Made by a program: the position numbers and the translations under genes. The notes beneath the pieces are model-generated. The model made no database searches. It was not told the DNA's origin and saw nothing but the letters and a program-made list of their open reading frames with translations. Source: an uncultured Eubacterium sp. (GTDB lineage: Bacteria; Bacillota; Clostridia; Oscillospirales; Acutalibacteraceae). From it: 64,000 nt of DNA. This document shows, in pieces, positions 33,018 to 40,855 of this stretch (position 1 is its first letter; each line of letters starts with the position of its first letter). The stretch spans positions 186,001 through 250,000 of the forward strand of contig CAKTGF010000002.1 of assembly GCA_934561395.1 (NCBI GenBank), read 5' to 3'.

Positions 33018-34059
33018 CAAAATTCTTTCATCAATGAAAACAAGTTTTTATAACGAAACCGGCAAATCGGTGGATAATGTCAGCGATTTAGGGGTGCGCT
33101 TTCAGGCTGTTGCGTCTGAGCTTTATTCAATCTCCTGCTATGTTGATTATGCGCTGAAGCAGGCCTTTCCTCAAACCGCCACAGGGGAATTCCTTGATAA
33201 TCACGCAAAGCTGCGTGGCATTGAGCGGCAGTCTGAATCAAACGCAACAGGGGTTTTAACCTTTTATCTTAACGAGCCGTCGGCAGAGGCCATTGATATT
33301 CCCCAAGGCACCGTGTGCTCATTAAAGGACCAACCTTATATTCAGTTTGTCACGGCCGCACAGGCGGTTATCCCTGCCGGAGAGCTTTCAGTTAATGTTA
33401 AGGCAATGGCAATGGAGCCCGGCTACGCCCACAATGTTAAGGCAGGGGAAATAACCGTTATGGTAAATCCGCCGGCAGGGGTCAGCGGCGTTAAAAACGG
33501 CAGCGCCTTTAAGGGCGGTATGGAGGCGGAAAACGATTATTCCCTGAGAAAGCGTATTTTGTCTTCTTTCAGTGTTCCACTTACAGGGTTTAATTACGAA
33601 AGCTTTAGGCAGGCCTTGTTGAAAAATGACAATATTATAGATTGCAGCTTTTCAAAAAACGGCACGGCGCTTAAGGTGTGCGTTAAGCCACGAAAAAGCG
33701 GAATTACAAAGGCACTTATTAACGAGATTAAAAACGCACTGTATGTGGCGGAACTGGGGGGAGCAACTGTTAACGTTACCGAGGCAATTTTACAGGAATA
33801 TGATTTATCCGTAAAAATAACCTCGGCAGATAAGCATGATGGGCTTATTGCTCAGGTTGAGCAGGCAATTACCCAATTTGCCAATGCAATTAAAATAGGG
33901 GAATCCATTGACCTTTTGATTTTGGCACAGACCGTTGCAAGAATTGACGGTGTTGACAGCTGCCTTATATCAAGCCCCGATTCTACTAATTCGGTAATTT
34001 ATTCGGATAATACAAAATGCTTAAGCTTAAGAAATTTAAAGGTGAGCTACAATGAGTAA
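32998..34059 (+). CDS. Baseplate J-like protein (XkdT-like)
   Basis: This is the main wedge component (gp6/J family; 353 aa). An N-terminal helical part with DNHAKLRGIERQSESNATG is followed by strands with IPQGTVCSL and VKAMAMEPGYAHNV, then ENDYSLRKRILSSF and the C-terminal repeat region. All blocks of the J family are present without breaks, so the gene appears to be under selection. It overlaps the next gene by 8 nt. Confidence 0.85.
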   Translation: MSITGYDKILSSMKTSFYNETGKSVDNVSDLGVRFQAVASELYSISCYVDYALKQAFPQTATGEFLDNHAKLRGIERQSESNATGVLTFYLNEPSAEAIDIPQGTVCSLKDQPYIQFVTAAQAVIPAGELSVNVKAMAMEPGYAHNVKAGEITVMVNPPAGVSGVKNGSAFKGGMEAENDYSLRKRILSSFSVPLTGFNYESFRQALLKNDNIIDCSFSKNGTALKVCVKPRKSGITKALINEIKNALYVAELGGATVNVTEAILQEYDLSVKITSADKHDGLIAQVEQAITQFANAIKIGESIDLLILAQTVARIDGVDSCLISSPDSTNSVIYSDNTKCLSLRNLKVSYNE

Positions 34060-34621
34060 TAGCTTTAACAGAATTAAGGCGCTTTTGGAAAATGCAGGCA
34101 TAGGCTTTGCCGACAAGGGTATATCAAAGGGCGAAATACTTGCCTATACCACAGGACTTGATTTGATTGCCGCTCAGGTTGACCTGCTTGTGCAGCTGCT
34201 TAATATTGAAAACGCACAGCGAAATCAGTTAGGCCGCTATAATTCACTTTTGAACATTGATGAGTCAAGATATTCAAGCGATGACGGCCTGAAAAATGAG
34301 ATAATCGCCCGTTTTGCCGCCGGCTTTGGCGAAATTGATTATAACACCGTGGCAGAGGGCTTTGCCTCTGTCGGCTCGGGCAGCTTTAGCTTTGATGACG
34401 GAACTGTGATTATCAGCGGCGTTTTGGCAGGGGATTTGCCGCAACTTGGCAGATTCATTAAGGGCTATTTGCCATTTTCCGCAAAGCTGAAATTTGACGG
34501 CTCAGGCATAGATTTTGACGCTTGGGACAACCTCGGCTGTGATTTTGACAAATATGACAGCTGGGATTTGCCCTTTGATATTATTGATAATTTAAGGAGT
34601 GATATGATTGAGCAGCACTAA
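34052..34621 (+). CDS. Baseplate/tail protein U-like (DUF2313/gpI-like)
   Basis: The 189-aa protein has a helical N-terminus (GLDLIAAQVDLLVQLLNIE) and a Gly/Asp-rich C-terminal half, as in XkdU/YmfQ proteins that link the wedge to the fibres. The sequence IDFDAWDNLGCDFDKYDSWD is an unusual aromatic/acidic C-terminal repeat. Its place between J and the fibre gene is the standard order. Confidence 0.65.
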   Translation: MSNSFNRIKALLENAGIGFADKGISKGEILAYTTGLDLIAAQVDLLVQLLNIENAQRNQLGRYNSLLNIDESRYSSDDGLKNEIIARFAAGFGEIDYNTVAEGFASVGSGSFSFDDGTVIISGVLAGDLPQLGRFIKGYLPFSAKLKFDGSGIDFDAWDNLGCDFDKYDSWDLPFDIIDNLRSDMIEQH

Positions 34622-35090
34622 TAAAACAAAAAATTTGGGATTAAACAGCTGGGTTGGCACCGATATTCCCAAAAGAGAGGATTTTAACAACGACAATGTT
34701 TTGCTTGACACTGCAATAAACGGGCATACCTCAAATGATGACATTCATGTTACCACAAGGGATAAAAGCCGTTGGAACGAGGCTCCCTATGTTATAAAAA
34801 CCTATTACGGCGACGGCGAGCTATCAAGAACAATTGAGCTTGGAATGTCCTCCAGGCCCACATTTGCAATTATTATCGGCACGAGCGTTTTTCCGTCCAT
34901 TATTGATTTGGCAAACAAGTCAATGTATAACTATTTTGGCATTGCCACCCGTTCGGGTTCAACAACGGGCACGGCCCTTACATCTGACGGCAATGTTAAG
35001 GTGGGTCAGTCGGCAACCGCAGTGAGCCAATATAATTACCGCAGCTTTAACGAAGTGGGTATTGCTTATGTAATTATTGCATTCAAATAA
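34608..35090 (+). CDS. Short tail-fibre-like protein
   Basis: The last gene of the locus encodes 160 aa, much shorter than most phage fibres. NLGLNSWVGTDIPKREDFN and the following DNVLLDTAINGHTSN, DIHVTT and RWNEAP are the fibre-attachment motif common in Clostridia phages. The rest is a compact beta-rich tip domain with many Ser/Thr. The start is TTG at 34608 after AAGGAGT. No fibre assembly chaperone follows. Confidence 0.75.
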   Translation: MSSTNKTKNLGLNSWVGTDIPKREDFNNDNVLLDTAINGHTSNDDIHVTTRDKSRWNEAPYVIKTYYGDGELSRTIELGMSSRPTFAIIIGTSVFPSIIDLANKSMYNYFGIATRSGSTTGTALTSDGNVKVGQSATAVSQYNYRSFNEVGIAYVIIAFK

Positions 35091-35101
35091 ATAACGGCGA
35101 C

Positions 35102-35130
35102 TTTACAAAATGCTCCTAATGCTTTATAAT
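35102..35130 (+). promoter_or_regulatory. Promoter of the DUF1015 gene
   Basis: TTTACA (35102-35107) and TATAAT (35125-35130) at 17-nt spacing. No terminator is seen between the phage-like locus and this gene. Confidence 0.65.
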
Positions 35131-35167
35131 ACAGCTTATTGTATTATTTAGAGTTAGGGGCTTTTTT

Positions 35168-36406
35168 ATGGCAATTTTTAAGGCGTTCAGCGCATTCAGA
35201 CCGACTGAGGAAAATCAAGAGCTTATCCCTGCACTTCCCTATGATGTTATGAACAGCGACGAGGCAAGGGAAATGGCAAAGGGCAACGAGCTGTCATTTT
35301 TACATGTTGACAAGGCGGAAATCGACCTTGACAGGGGAGTGGATTTGTATTCCCCACAGGTGTATGAAAAGGCAAAAGAAAATCTTTTAAAGCTGGAAAG
35401 CACAGGTGCGCTTATTCAGGATAAAAAGCCGTGCTTTTATATTTATAGGCAGATAATGAACGGCAGGGCGCAAACAGGCATTGTTGGCTGTGCATCTATT
35501 GACGATTATCTTAACAATGTTATCAAAAAGCACGAAAATACCTTGGCGCAAAAGGAGCAGGACAGAATTAACCATGTTAATATCTGCAATGCAAACACCG
35601 GCCCGATATTTTTAACCTATAAAAATTCAGCAGACATAAACAAAATCGTTGAGGACTGGGTTAACTCACACAAGCCCATTTATGATTTTGTAGCAGACGG
35701 CGTTAACCAAACCGTATGGCTTGTTGACGATGAAAAAACAATTGTTGGCATTAACGAGCTTTTCGGCGGCATCGGAGCTCTTTATATTGCAGACGGCCAT
35801 CATCGCTGCGCCTCCGCAGTTAAGGTGGGCGAAATGCGCCGCAGGGAAAATCCCGATTACAGCGGAGATGAGGAGTTTAATTACTTTTTGGCAATCGCAT
35901 TTCCCGACAGCGATTTGAAAATTATGGATTATAACCGTGTTGTTAAGGATTTAAACGGCCTTACAAGCGATGAGTTTATAAATACAGTAAGTGAAAAATT
36001 TGATGTTGAGGCACTTGATTGCCGCCGTGGCCCGGAAAGCAGGAACACATTTTCAATGTATCTTGAGGGCAAATGGTACAAGTTAACCGCAAAGCCCGGC
36101 ACATTTGACAATAACGACCCTGTTGGAAGGCTTGATGTGTCAATACTTCAAAACAATTTGCTTGACCCGATTTTAAATATTAAAAATCCCAAAACCGACA
36201 GCAGAATTGATTTTATCGGCGGAATAAGAGGACTTGGAGAACTTGAAAAAAGAGCAAACAGCGACATGAAAGTTGCCTTTGCAATGTTCCCCACATCCAT
36301 TGACGATTTAATGGCAATTGCCGATGCAGGCAAGGTTATGCCCCCCAAATCTACATGGTTTGAGCCAAAGCTTTTATCAGGATTGTTTATACACAGTTTA
36401 TCCTGA
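35168..36406 (+). CDS. DUF1015 family protein
   Basis: The protein (412 aa) starts with the typical FKAFSAFRPTEENQE and PYDVMNSDEARE blocks and has the family HHRCASA motif in ADGHHRCASAVKV. In many Clostridia and Bacteroidetes this family lies beside serC/serA. Here serC-serA is 12.3 kb away, and the upstream neighbour is the phage-like locus. Its biochemical role is not established; a link to serine metabolism is inferred from genomic association known for the family. It is monocistronic. Confidence 0.88.
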   Translation: MAIFKAFSAFRPTEENQELIPALPYDVMNSDEAREMAKGNELSFLHVDKAEIDLDRGVDLYSPQVYEKAKENLLKLESTGALIQDKKPCFYIYRQIMNGRAQTGIVGCASIDDYLNNVIKKHENTLAQKEQDRINHVNICNANTGPIFLTYKNSADINKIVEDWVNSHKPIYDFVADGVNQTVWLVDDEKTIVGINELFGGIGALYIADGHHRCASAVKVGEMRRRENPDYSGDEEFNYFLAIAFPDSDLKIMDYNRVVKDLNGLTSDEFINTVSEKFDVEALDCRRGPESRNTFSMYLEGKWYKLTAKPGTFDNNDPVGRLDVSILQNNLLDPILNIKNPKTDSRIDFIGGIRGLGELEKRANSDMKVAFAMFPTSIDDLMAIADAGKVMPPKSTWFEPKLLSGLFIHSLS

Positions 36407-36441
36407 TTTTGTATAAATTTAACATTTATTTGCTAATAGTA

Positions 36442-36471
36442 TTGCATTTTTATACTAAAAAGTGGTATTAT
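36442..36471 (+). promoter_or_regulatory. Promoter of the M28 peptidase gene
   Basis: TTGCAT (36442-36447), 18-nt spacer, TATTAT (36466-36471). Confidence 0.55.
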
Positions 36472-36501
36472 TAACTTATCATTTTATTCGGAGGTCTGAA
36501 T

Positions 36502-37842
36502 ATGAACGAACAAAATAAAAAATACGGCGAGGAAGCTTACGAAATAGTTGAGTATGCTTCCAAGAAAGTTGGCTCAAGACTGCCCGGCTCAGACGGCGAA
36601 AAGGAATACGCCGAGTATATGGGCGACAAAATGAAGGAAATCGGTGTTGAACCTAAATTTGAAGAGTTTTTTGTATCTCCCCGTGCAGGCATTGGCGGAC
36701 TGTCCTACGCAGGTTGGTACGGCGTTGTAATCAGTGCTTTAATTTATTTTGCACTGCAAATTACATCATTGTGGATTGGTATGGGTATTGCATCCATCAT
36801 CGCAATTTGCTGGCTTGTTTTCAGCTGCTTTTTCTACAAAACATGGTTTGATATGTTCTTCCACAGAGAAATTTCACGCAATGTTTACGGCAGCGTAGAG
36901 CCTGAGGACGGCAAGGTTGATTACAACATTATCCTTTCAGGTCACTTAGATACAAGCTGGTGCTGGCGCCATTCGGAAAATGCATATAAATACAAGGATA
37001 AGCCTATTATGGGTCTTGTTACAACCTATGCAAAGGTTGGCTTTGGTGCTGTTTGCTTCTTCTTCCTTTGCATTGTTTCAATGTTTATGGCTGTTGTTTA
37101 CACAGGCGAAATGTGCGGCGCCGCTTGGGCAACAAGCTTAATTGATTCTGCATTTTTCTCAAACCTTAAGGTTGCACTCCACTTCCTTCCCATTTTAACA
37201 GCAATCGGCTGTGCTTTTGTTGTTATGTGGGGCGACCCAAGCGAGCGTAACGCTTCCCGTGGCGCAATGGATAACGCAACAGGCTGTGCACTCAGCTTTG
37301 AGGTTCTTAAATATTTCAAGGAAAATCCTGACAAGCTCCCCAAGGGCTGCCGTATTACAGCGCTTAATGTAGGTTCTGAGGAGGCCGGCCTTCGTGGCTC
37401 AATGGCATTTGCACAGGAGCATAAGAACGACGATTTAACAAAGAACACATGGAATATTAATATTGACTCCGTTGCCGATAAGGACTACTTTGAGGTAGTA
37501 ATTAAGGATGATTGGCAGGGCTGCCGCTTTGATACCGATTTGGAAAAAATGTTCAAGCAAACCTTTAAGGAACTTGATATTCCGTCGCTTTCAAAGGACC
37601 ACTGCATTCACAACCCCGTTGGCGGCTGCGATTCAACACCTATGACTAAGGCGGGCGTAAAATCGGTTACATTTGCCGCTCAAAACCCAATGCTTACATA
37701 TTACTATCACACCTGGCACGATATGCCTGAGCGTTTTGAGGCTGAAACCGTTTGCAAAGGCTTTGATGTTTGCCTTGGTGTAATCGACAAAATTTCTGCA
37801 TTCCAGCAGGAAAAAGGCTTTAACGGCCCACAAACCAAATAA
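36502..37842 (+). CDS. Membrane-embedded M28 family metallopeptidase
   Basis: The 446-aa protein keeps the di-zinc aminopeptidase residues of family M28: H148 in LSGHLDTSW, D257 in GAMDNATGC, E293/E294 in GSEEAGLRGS, D322 in NIDSVAD, and a late His in HTWHDMPERF. Membrane helices interrupt the fold: two at about 70-112 before the first ligand, and two at about 180-202 and 225-243 between H148 and D257. There is no signal peptide. CGGAGGT precedes the ATG. Substrates are unknown; a membrane-bound peptidase or amidase is likely. Confidence 0.82.
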   Translation: MNEQNKKYGEEAYEIVEYASKKVGSRLPGSDGEKEYAEYMGDKMKEIGVEPKFEEFFVSPRAGIGGLSYAGWYGVVISALIYFALQITSLWIGMGIASIIAICWLVFSCFFYKTWFDMFFHREISRNVYGSVEPEDGKVDYNIILSGHLDTSWCWRHSENAYKYKDKPIMGLVTTYAKVGFGAVCFFFLCIVSMFMAVVYTGEMCGAAWATSLIDSAFFSNLKVALHFLPILTAIGCAFVVMWGDPSERNASRGAMDNATGCALSFEVLKYFKENPDKLPKGCRITALNVGSEEAGLRGSMAFAQEHKNDDLTKNTWNINIDSVADKDYFEVVIKDDWQGCRFDTDLEKMFKQTFKELDIPSLSKDHCIHNPVGGCDSTPMTKAGVKSVTFAAQNPMLTYYYHTWHDMPERFEAETVCKGFDVCLGVIDKISAFQQEKGFNGPQTK

Positions 37843-37856
37843 TTAGATAGAAGAAT

Positions 37857-37890
37857 AAAAGCACCGCAGGTTATGCCTGCGGTGCTTTTG
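37857..37890. terminator. Bidirectional terminator
   Basis: AAAAGCACCGCAGG-TTATG-CCTGCGGTGCTTTT is perfect and lies between converging genes. Confidence 0.9.
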
Positions 37891-37906
37891 TATATAGGAG
37901 TATTAA

Positions 37907-38857
37907 TTAATCTGTATAAATCGGCGAGGTAATTGCAAGGGGCTTTTCAACGCCGTTTACTGTGCCCCAAAGCTCTGCCCTGTACCAACGGTTGCGCTTA
38001 AGGTCAAGCCTTACATGGCGCTCGGTTACGGCACTTTCCATAACACATTCGCCGCCGTTGGTTATAACCTTTATTGTTTTGTATTCTATATCCTCCTCGC
38101 CCTTGTTCTTTTCACGGGAGTGAAGGTCGGTAAAAAAGCTGAAAACGCTCATGCCCTTGCGAAGGGTTTCCCCAAGGTTATAGGTTTTGCCCTTTTGATG
38201 AACTCTAAAAAAGAATTTTGCCCCTGTTGAAACCACCGTTTTGCCCATTCTTATGGCAGTTATGGCGTTTTTCTCGTTAATTTCGCCGTCAATGCCCACA
38301 TAAGTGCAGCCGTAGTGCCCCTGCGGTTCAGGGCGGTGCCAATCTCTGCCGTAGGTTGCGGCAATGTGGTAGCCACGGTCAAGCAAATCAGTCCACAGGG
38401 CGGTTGCCTTGTTATTTTCGTAATTGTCAAAGGAAAATGCATCGTGCCAAATTTCAATATAGTCAACAAGGCGCCAGTCACGAACATTAAATTCCCACCG
38501 TCCGCCGGTGCACATGGGTGAGCCTAATTGAAAGGGGTGTGCAACGCCCACTAAGCCGCCTACGGCCTTAACCTGCGCTGTTTTTTGGTCTATATTATCT
38601 GGAACGGCGTCACGCCAATCAACAAAATCCTTTGCGCCAAGCACAAGCATGTGGCCAAAATATGTGGTCCACTCAATACCCCTTATTGAGGGTATAATGC
38701 TGTCGTCAAGCTCATTGTGGCCGCTGAAGGTGTTGTGGTCGGTCAGCGCAATTAAAGCAAGGTGGTCATCAAGGGCTGCCTGCTGTAATTCTTTTACGGT
38801 AAAATCTCCGTCGCTGTGTATTGTGTGACAGTGGAGCTCGCAAGGAAGATAGCTCAT
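37907..38857 (-). CDS. PHP-domain metallohydrolase, CehA/McbA family
   Basis: PHP-domain hydrolases bind metals through His/Asp clusters; here ELHCHTIHSDG, ALTDHNTFSGH, GVAHPF and YGRDWHR are visible. CehA/McbA members hydrolyse esters or phosphoesters. The C-terminal 90 residues form a beta-sandwich extension (RKGMSVFSFFTDLHS onward). The ATG at 38857, with GGGGAGG upstream, is chosen over TTG 38866, which would abut the RBS. The upstream gene ends 2 nt before it, so both form one operon and probably one functional unit. Confidence 0.85.
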   Translation of the reverse strand: MSYLPCELHCHTIHSDGDFTVKELQQAALDDHLALIALTDHNTFSGHNELDDSIIPSIRGIEWTTYFGHMLVLGAKDFVDWRDAVPDNIDQKTAQVKAVGGLVGVAHPFQLGSPMCTGGRWEFNVRDWRLVDYIEIWHDAFSFDNYENNKATALWTDLLDRGYHIAATYGRDWHRPEPQGHYGCTYVGIDGEINEKNAITAIRMGKTVVSTGAKFFFRVHQKGKTYNLGETLRKGMSVFSFFTDLHSREKNKGEEDIEYKTIKVITNGGECVMESAVTERHVRLDLKRNRWYRAELWGTVNGVEKPLAITSPIYTD

Positions 38858-38858
38858 T

Positions 38859-39296
38859 TTATTCAACCTCCCCGTTAATTGTTATGGAATAGTTAATGTC
38901 GCAGCCTGCGTAGTGAACATTTAAAACAACATCCCATTCGCCCGGCTCAAGGGGTCTGTTAACAATGCCGGGGGTGCTGTTATCCTCGGCAATTATAATG
39001 CTTTGCTTTTGAGCCTGCCTGTGGCATGCGCCCCTGTATTTTCCACATTCGTCAAACGATAGGGTAACAAGGTTTTTAACAGGCAAAAATGCCTCAGGGT
39101 TTGCAAAGGAAACATCATATTTTTTCATGGCCTTTGCAATGGCGTTGTTAGCCGCAGCTTTGTCGGCAACCTCTTTTGGAAAATATGAATATTCAACGCT
39201 CAATTTTTTTGTGCCTGCGGGCACATTAAAGGCTATTGTTATGTTGGTTTTATCATCATCGGGTGTGATAACACCCTGCTTTGAAAGAATTTCCAT
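38859..39296 (-). CDS. Small beta-sandwich protein partnered with the PHP hydrolase
   Basis: This 145-aa protein of unknown family is placed 2 nt upstream of the CehA-like gene. Strands such as TNITIAFNVPAGTKKLSVEYSY and EPGEWDVVLNVHYAG suggest a C2/PPC-like sandwich, a domain that in other proteins is fused to the N-terminus of CehA-type hydrolases. I infer a split version of such a fusion. TTGGAG lies before the ATG, and TATAAT (minus strand, 39328-39333) is a likely -10 element. Confidence 0.65.
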   Translation of the reverse strand: MEILSKQGVITPDDDKTNITIAFNVPAGTKKLSVEYSYFPKEVADKAAANNAIAKAMKKYDVSFANPEAFLPVKNLVTLSFDECGKYRGACHRQAQKQSIIIAEDNSTPGIVNRPLEPGEWDVVLNVHYAGCDINYSITINGEVE

Positions 39297-39356
39297 AAAA
39301 ATGCTCCAAAATATTAATATACCTATTATTATAGCACTATGCCGCTTCGGTTTCTA

Positions 39357-39385
39357 TTGAATATGTTTAACAAAAATGATATAAT
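39357..39385 (+). promoter_or_regulatory. Promoter of the PI-PLC-like gene
   Basis: TTGAAT (39357-39362), 17-nt spacer, TATAAT (39380-39385), divergent to the PHP operon. Confidence 0.65.
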
Positions 39386-39401
39386 ATATTTGGTGATTAT
39401 A

Positions 39402-40301
39402 ATGGAATTAAACTTGAAAAAATGGATGGCGGATGTTGCCGATAATGCCGACCTTATGGCCATTAATGTGCCCGGAACACATGACTGTGTTACACAGTAT
39501 GTTCAGCTTTCACATTTTGCAAAATGCCAAAACACCAACATTTATGAGCAGCTTAATATGGGAGTTCGTGCTTTGGATATAAGGGTGCAGTCAAAAGGTA
39601 GCAGGCTTGGCATGGTGCATGGCATTACAAAGGCACGCAATGTGGCTTGCCCCTTTGCAAAGCAAATGGAGCTTAGCGATGTTTTAAGGCACTGCTACAA
39701 TTTTTTAGACGAAAACCCCACAGAAACCGTTATTTTTCAGTTTAAAAACGATTCGTGCAGAGAAATGGAACTTTGCTTTGATAACCTTTATAAAACCTAC
39801 ATAAAAAAGGATGTATCAAGGTGGTATCTTAAAAATAAAATCCCCACCATGGGCGAGGCAAGGGGAAAAATAGTGCTTATAAGGCGCTGTAAAATGTATG
39901 ATGATTCCGCAGAATATGCCGTCGATAACGCAGGAATTGATTTTTCAGGCTGGGTTGAGCAGGATACTGCCGTGCCTGATGCTTTAAGGCTTGATACCAA
40001 TTCACTTGACGGTGCGGTTTTTGTTATACAGGATAGGTATAAATACAAGCCAAAGCCCCGTTGGAGCCAATGCGTTAAGCCCTTTTTAGACGGCAGAGGC
40101 GCATTTAACGGCGAATATATTATCTGCTATTTTTCAACGGCAGGGGGGCTTTTGGGTCCTGAAAACAATGCAAAATATATTAACGCAAGGCTTATGGAAT
40201 ATCCGCTTGACCCGTTAAAATATTACGGCACAATGTATGTGGATTTCCCAAGCGAAAAAATATGCGAAAAAATAATTTCTACTAATTTTAAATCTGAATG
40301 A
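39402..40301 (+). CDS. Phosphatidylinositol-specific phospholipase C X-domain-like protein
   Basis: In the 299-aa TIM-barrel protein, NVPGTHDC carries the first catalytic His and LGMVHGI the second. GVRALDIRVQ is the conserved strand after the first His, and ENPTETVIFQFK matches the family. Bacterial PI-PLCs are normally secreted, but there is no signal peptide here, so the protein should be cytoplasmic and its substrate is unclear. The ATG at 39402 is preceded by GGTGA; an upstream extension to 39339 would cover the promoter. It overlaps the possible ATG of the next gene. Confidence 0.8.
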   Translation: MELNLKKWMADVADNADLMAINVPGTHDCVTQYVQLSHFAKCQNTNIYEQLNMGVRALDIRVQSKGSRLGMVHGITKARNVACPFAKQMELSDVLRHCYNFLDENPTETVIFQFKNDSCREMELCFDNLYKTYIKKDVSRWYLKNKIPTMGEARGKIVLIRRCKMYDDSAEYAVDNAGIDFSGWVEQDTAVPDALRLDTNSLDGAVFVIQDRYKYKPKPRWSQCVKPFLDGRGAFNGEYIICYFSTAGGLLGPENNAKYINARLMEYPLDPLKYYGTMYVDFPSEKICEKIISTNFKSE

Positions 40302-40315
40302 TTGGGGGCGGTTTT

Positions 40316-40786
40316 GTGCAAAAAGATAAAACAAATGTTATGCGTGTGTTGGACCAAAAGAAAATTGATTACACCCACTATACCTATGACAATATGACCA
40401 CAAATGCGGTTGATGTGGCAAAGGGGCTTAACACCGACCCGCAGTTTTTGTATAAAACCCTGGTTACCGTGGGCAAATCAAAGGAGCATTATGTTTTTAT
40501 GGTTCCTGCGCAAAATGAGCTTGATTTAAAAAAGGCGGCAAAGGCGGTTAATGAAAAAAGCATTGAGATGATTCCTCAAAAAGAACTGCTGCCCCTTACC
40601 GGCTATATCCACGGGGGCTGCTCGCCAATAGGTATGAAAAAGCAGTTTAAAACAACCATTCATATTAACGCCGAAAAGGCTGATAAAATTTTCTTTTCCG
40701 GCGGAAGGGTGGGCTGCCAGGTGCGCCTTGCCCCAAGGGATTTGGAAAAGGTGGTTAAGCTGCAATATAAAGACATTGTAAAATAA
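40316..40786 (+). CDS. ybaK: Cys-tRNA(Pro)/Cys-tRNA(Cys) deacylase, YbaK family
   Basis: The YbaK family removes cysteine wrongly attached to tRNA-Pro. KTNVMRVLDQKKIDY at the start, the invariant Lys region LYKTLV, and GYIHGGCSPIGMKK with VGCQVRLAP are characteristic. From GTG 40316 it has 156 aa, the normal size, and GGGGGCGG lies at RBS distance. ATG 40298 overlaps the upstream stop (ATGA) and is the alternative start. A bidirectional terminator follows. Confidence 0.9.
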   Translation: MQKDKTNVMRVLDQKKIDYTHYTYDNMTTNAVDVAKGLNTDPQFLYKTLVTVGKSKEHYVFMVPAQNELDLKKAAKAVNEKSIEMIPQKELLPLTGYIHGGCSPIGMKKQFKTTIHINAEKADKIFFSGGRVGCQVRLAPRDLEKVVKLQYKDIVK

Positions 40787-40809
40787 AAATAAATAGCTTT
40801 AGGCATAAA

Positions 40810-40850
40810 AATAAGGAGATGTTCTTTACAGAATATCTCCTTATTTATTG
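40810..40850. terminator. Bidirectional terminator between ybaK and radical SAM gene B
   Basis: AATAAGGAGAT / ATCTCCTTATT stem with loop between, flanked by A- and T-rich runs. Confidence 0.85.
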
Positions 40851-40855
40851 TGTTA

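Larger units (their letters stand above)
24622..35090 (+). mobile_element. Domesticated phage-like locus: head and baseplate modules without tail shaft
   Basis: Seventeen co-directional genes with overlaps or gaps of at most 26 nt follow PBSX-type order. Packaging and head genes (24622-30808) are followed at once by baseplate genes (30890-35090). Sheath, tube, tail chaperones and tape measure are missing, as are integrase, repressor, replication, holin and lysin. All genes are intact, and base composition looks like the neighbouring host genes. It sits between obgE and a DUF1015 gene with no tRNA or recognisable att repeats at its ends. Confidence 0.85.

Noticed and set aside
24622..35090. 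Ordinary complete prophage
   Set aside because: No integrase, regulator, replication, lysis, sheath, tube or tape-measure gene, and no att repeats found at the borders.
24622..35090. R-type bacteriocin (tailocin) or contractile injection system
   Set aside because: Those keep sheath and tube and lose head genes; here the reverse is seen.
24622..35090. Encapsulin nanocompartment
   Set aside because: Terminase, portal and connector genes are present, and these are not part of encapsulin systems.
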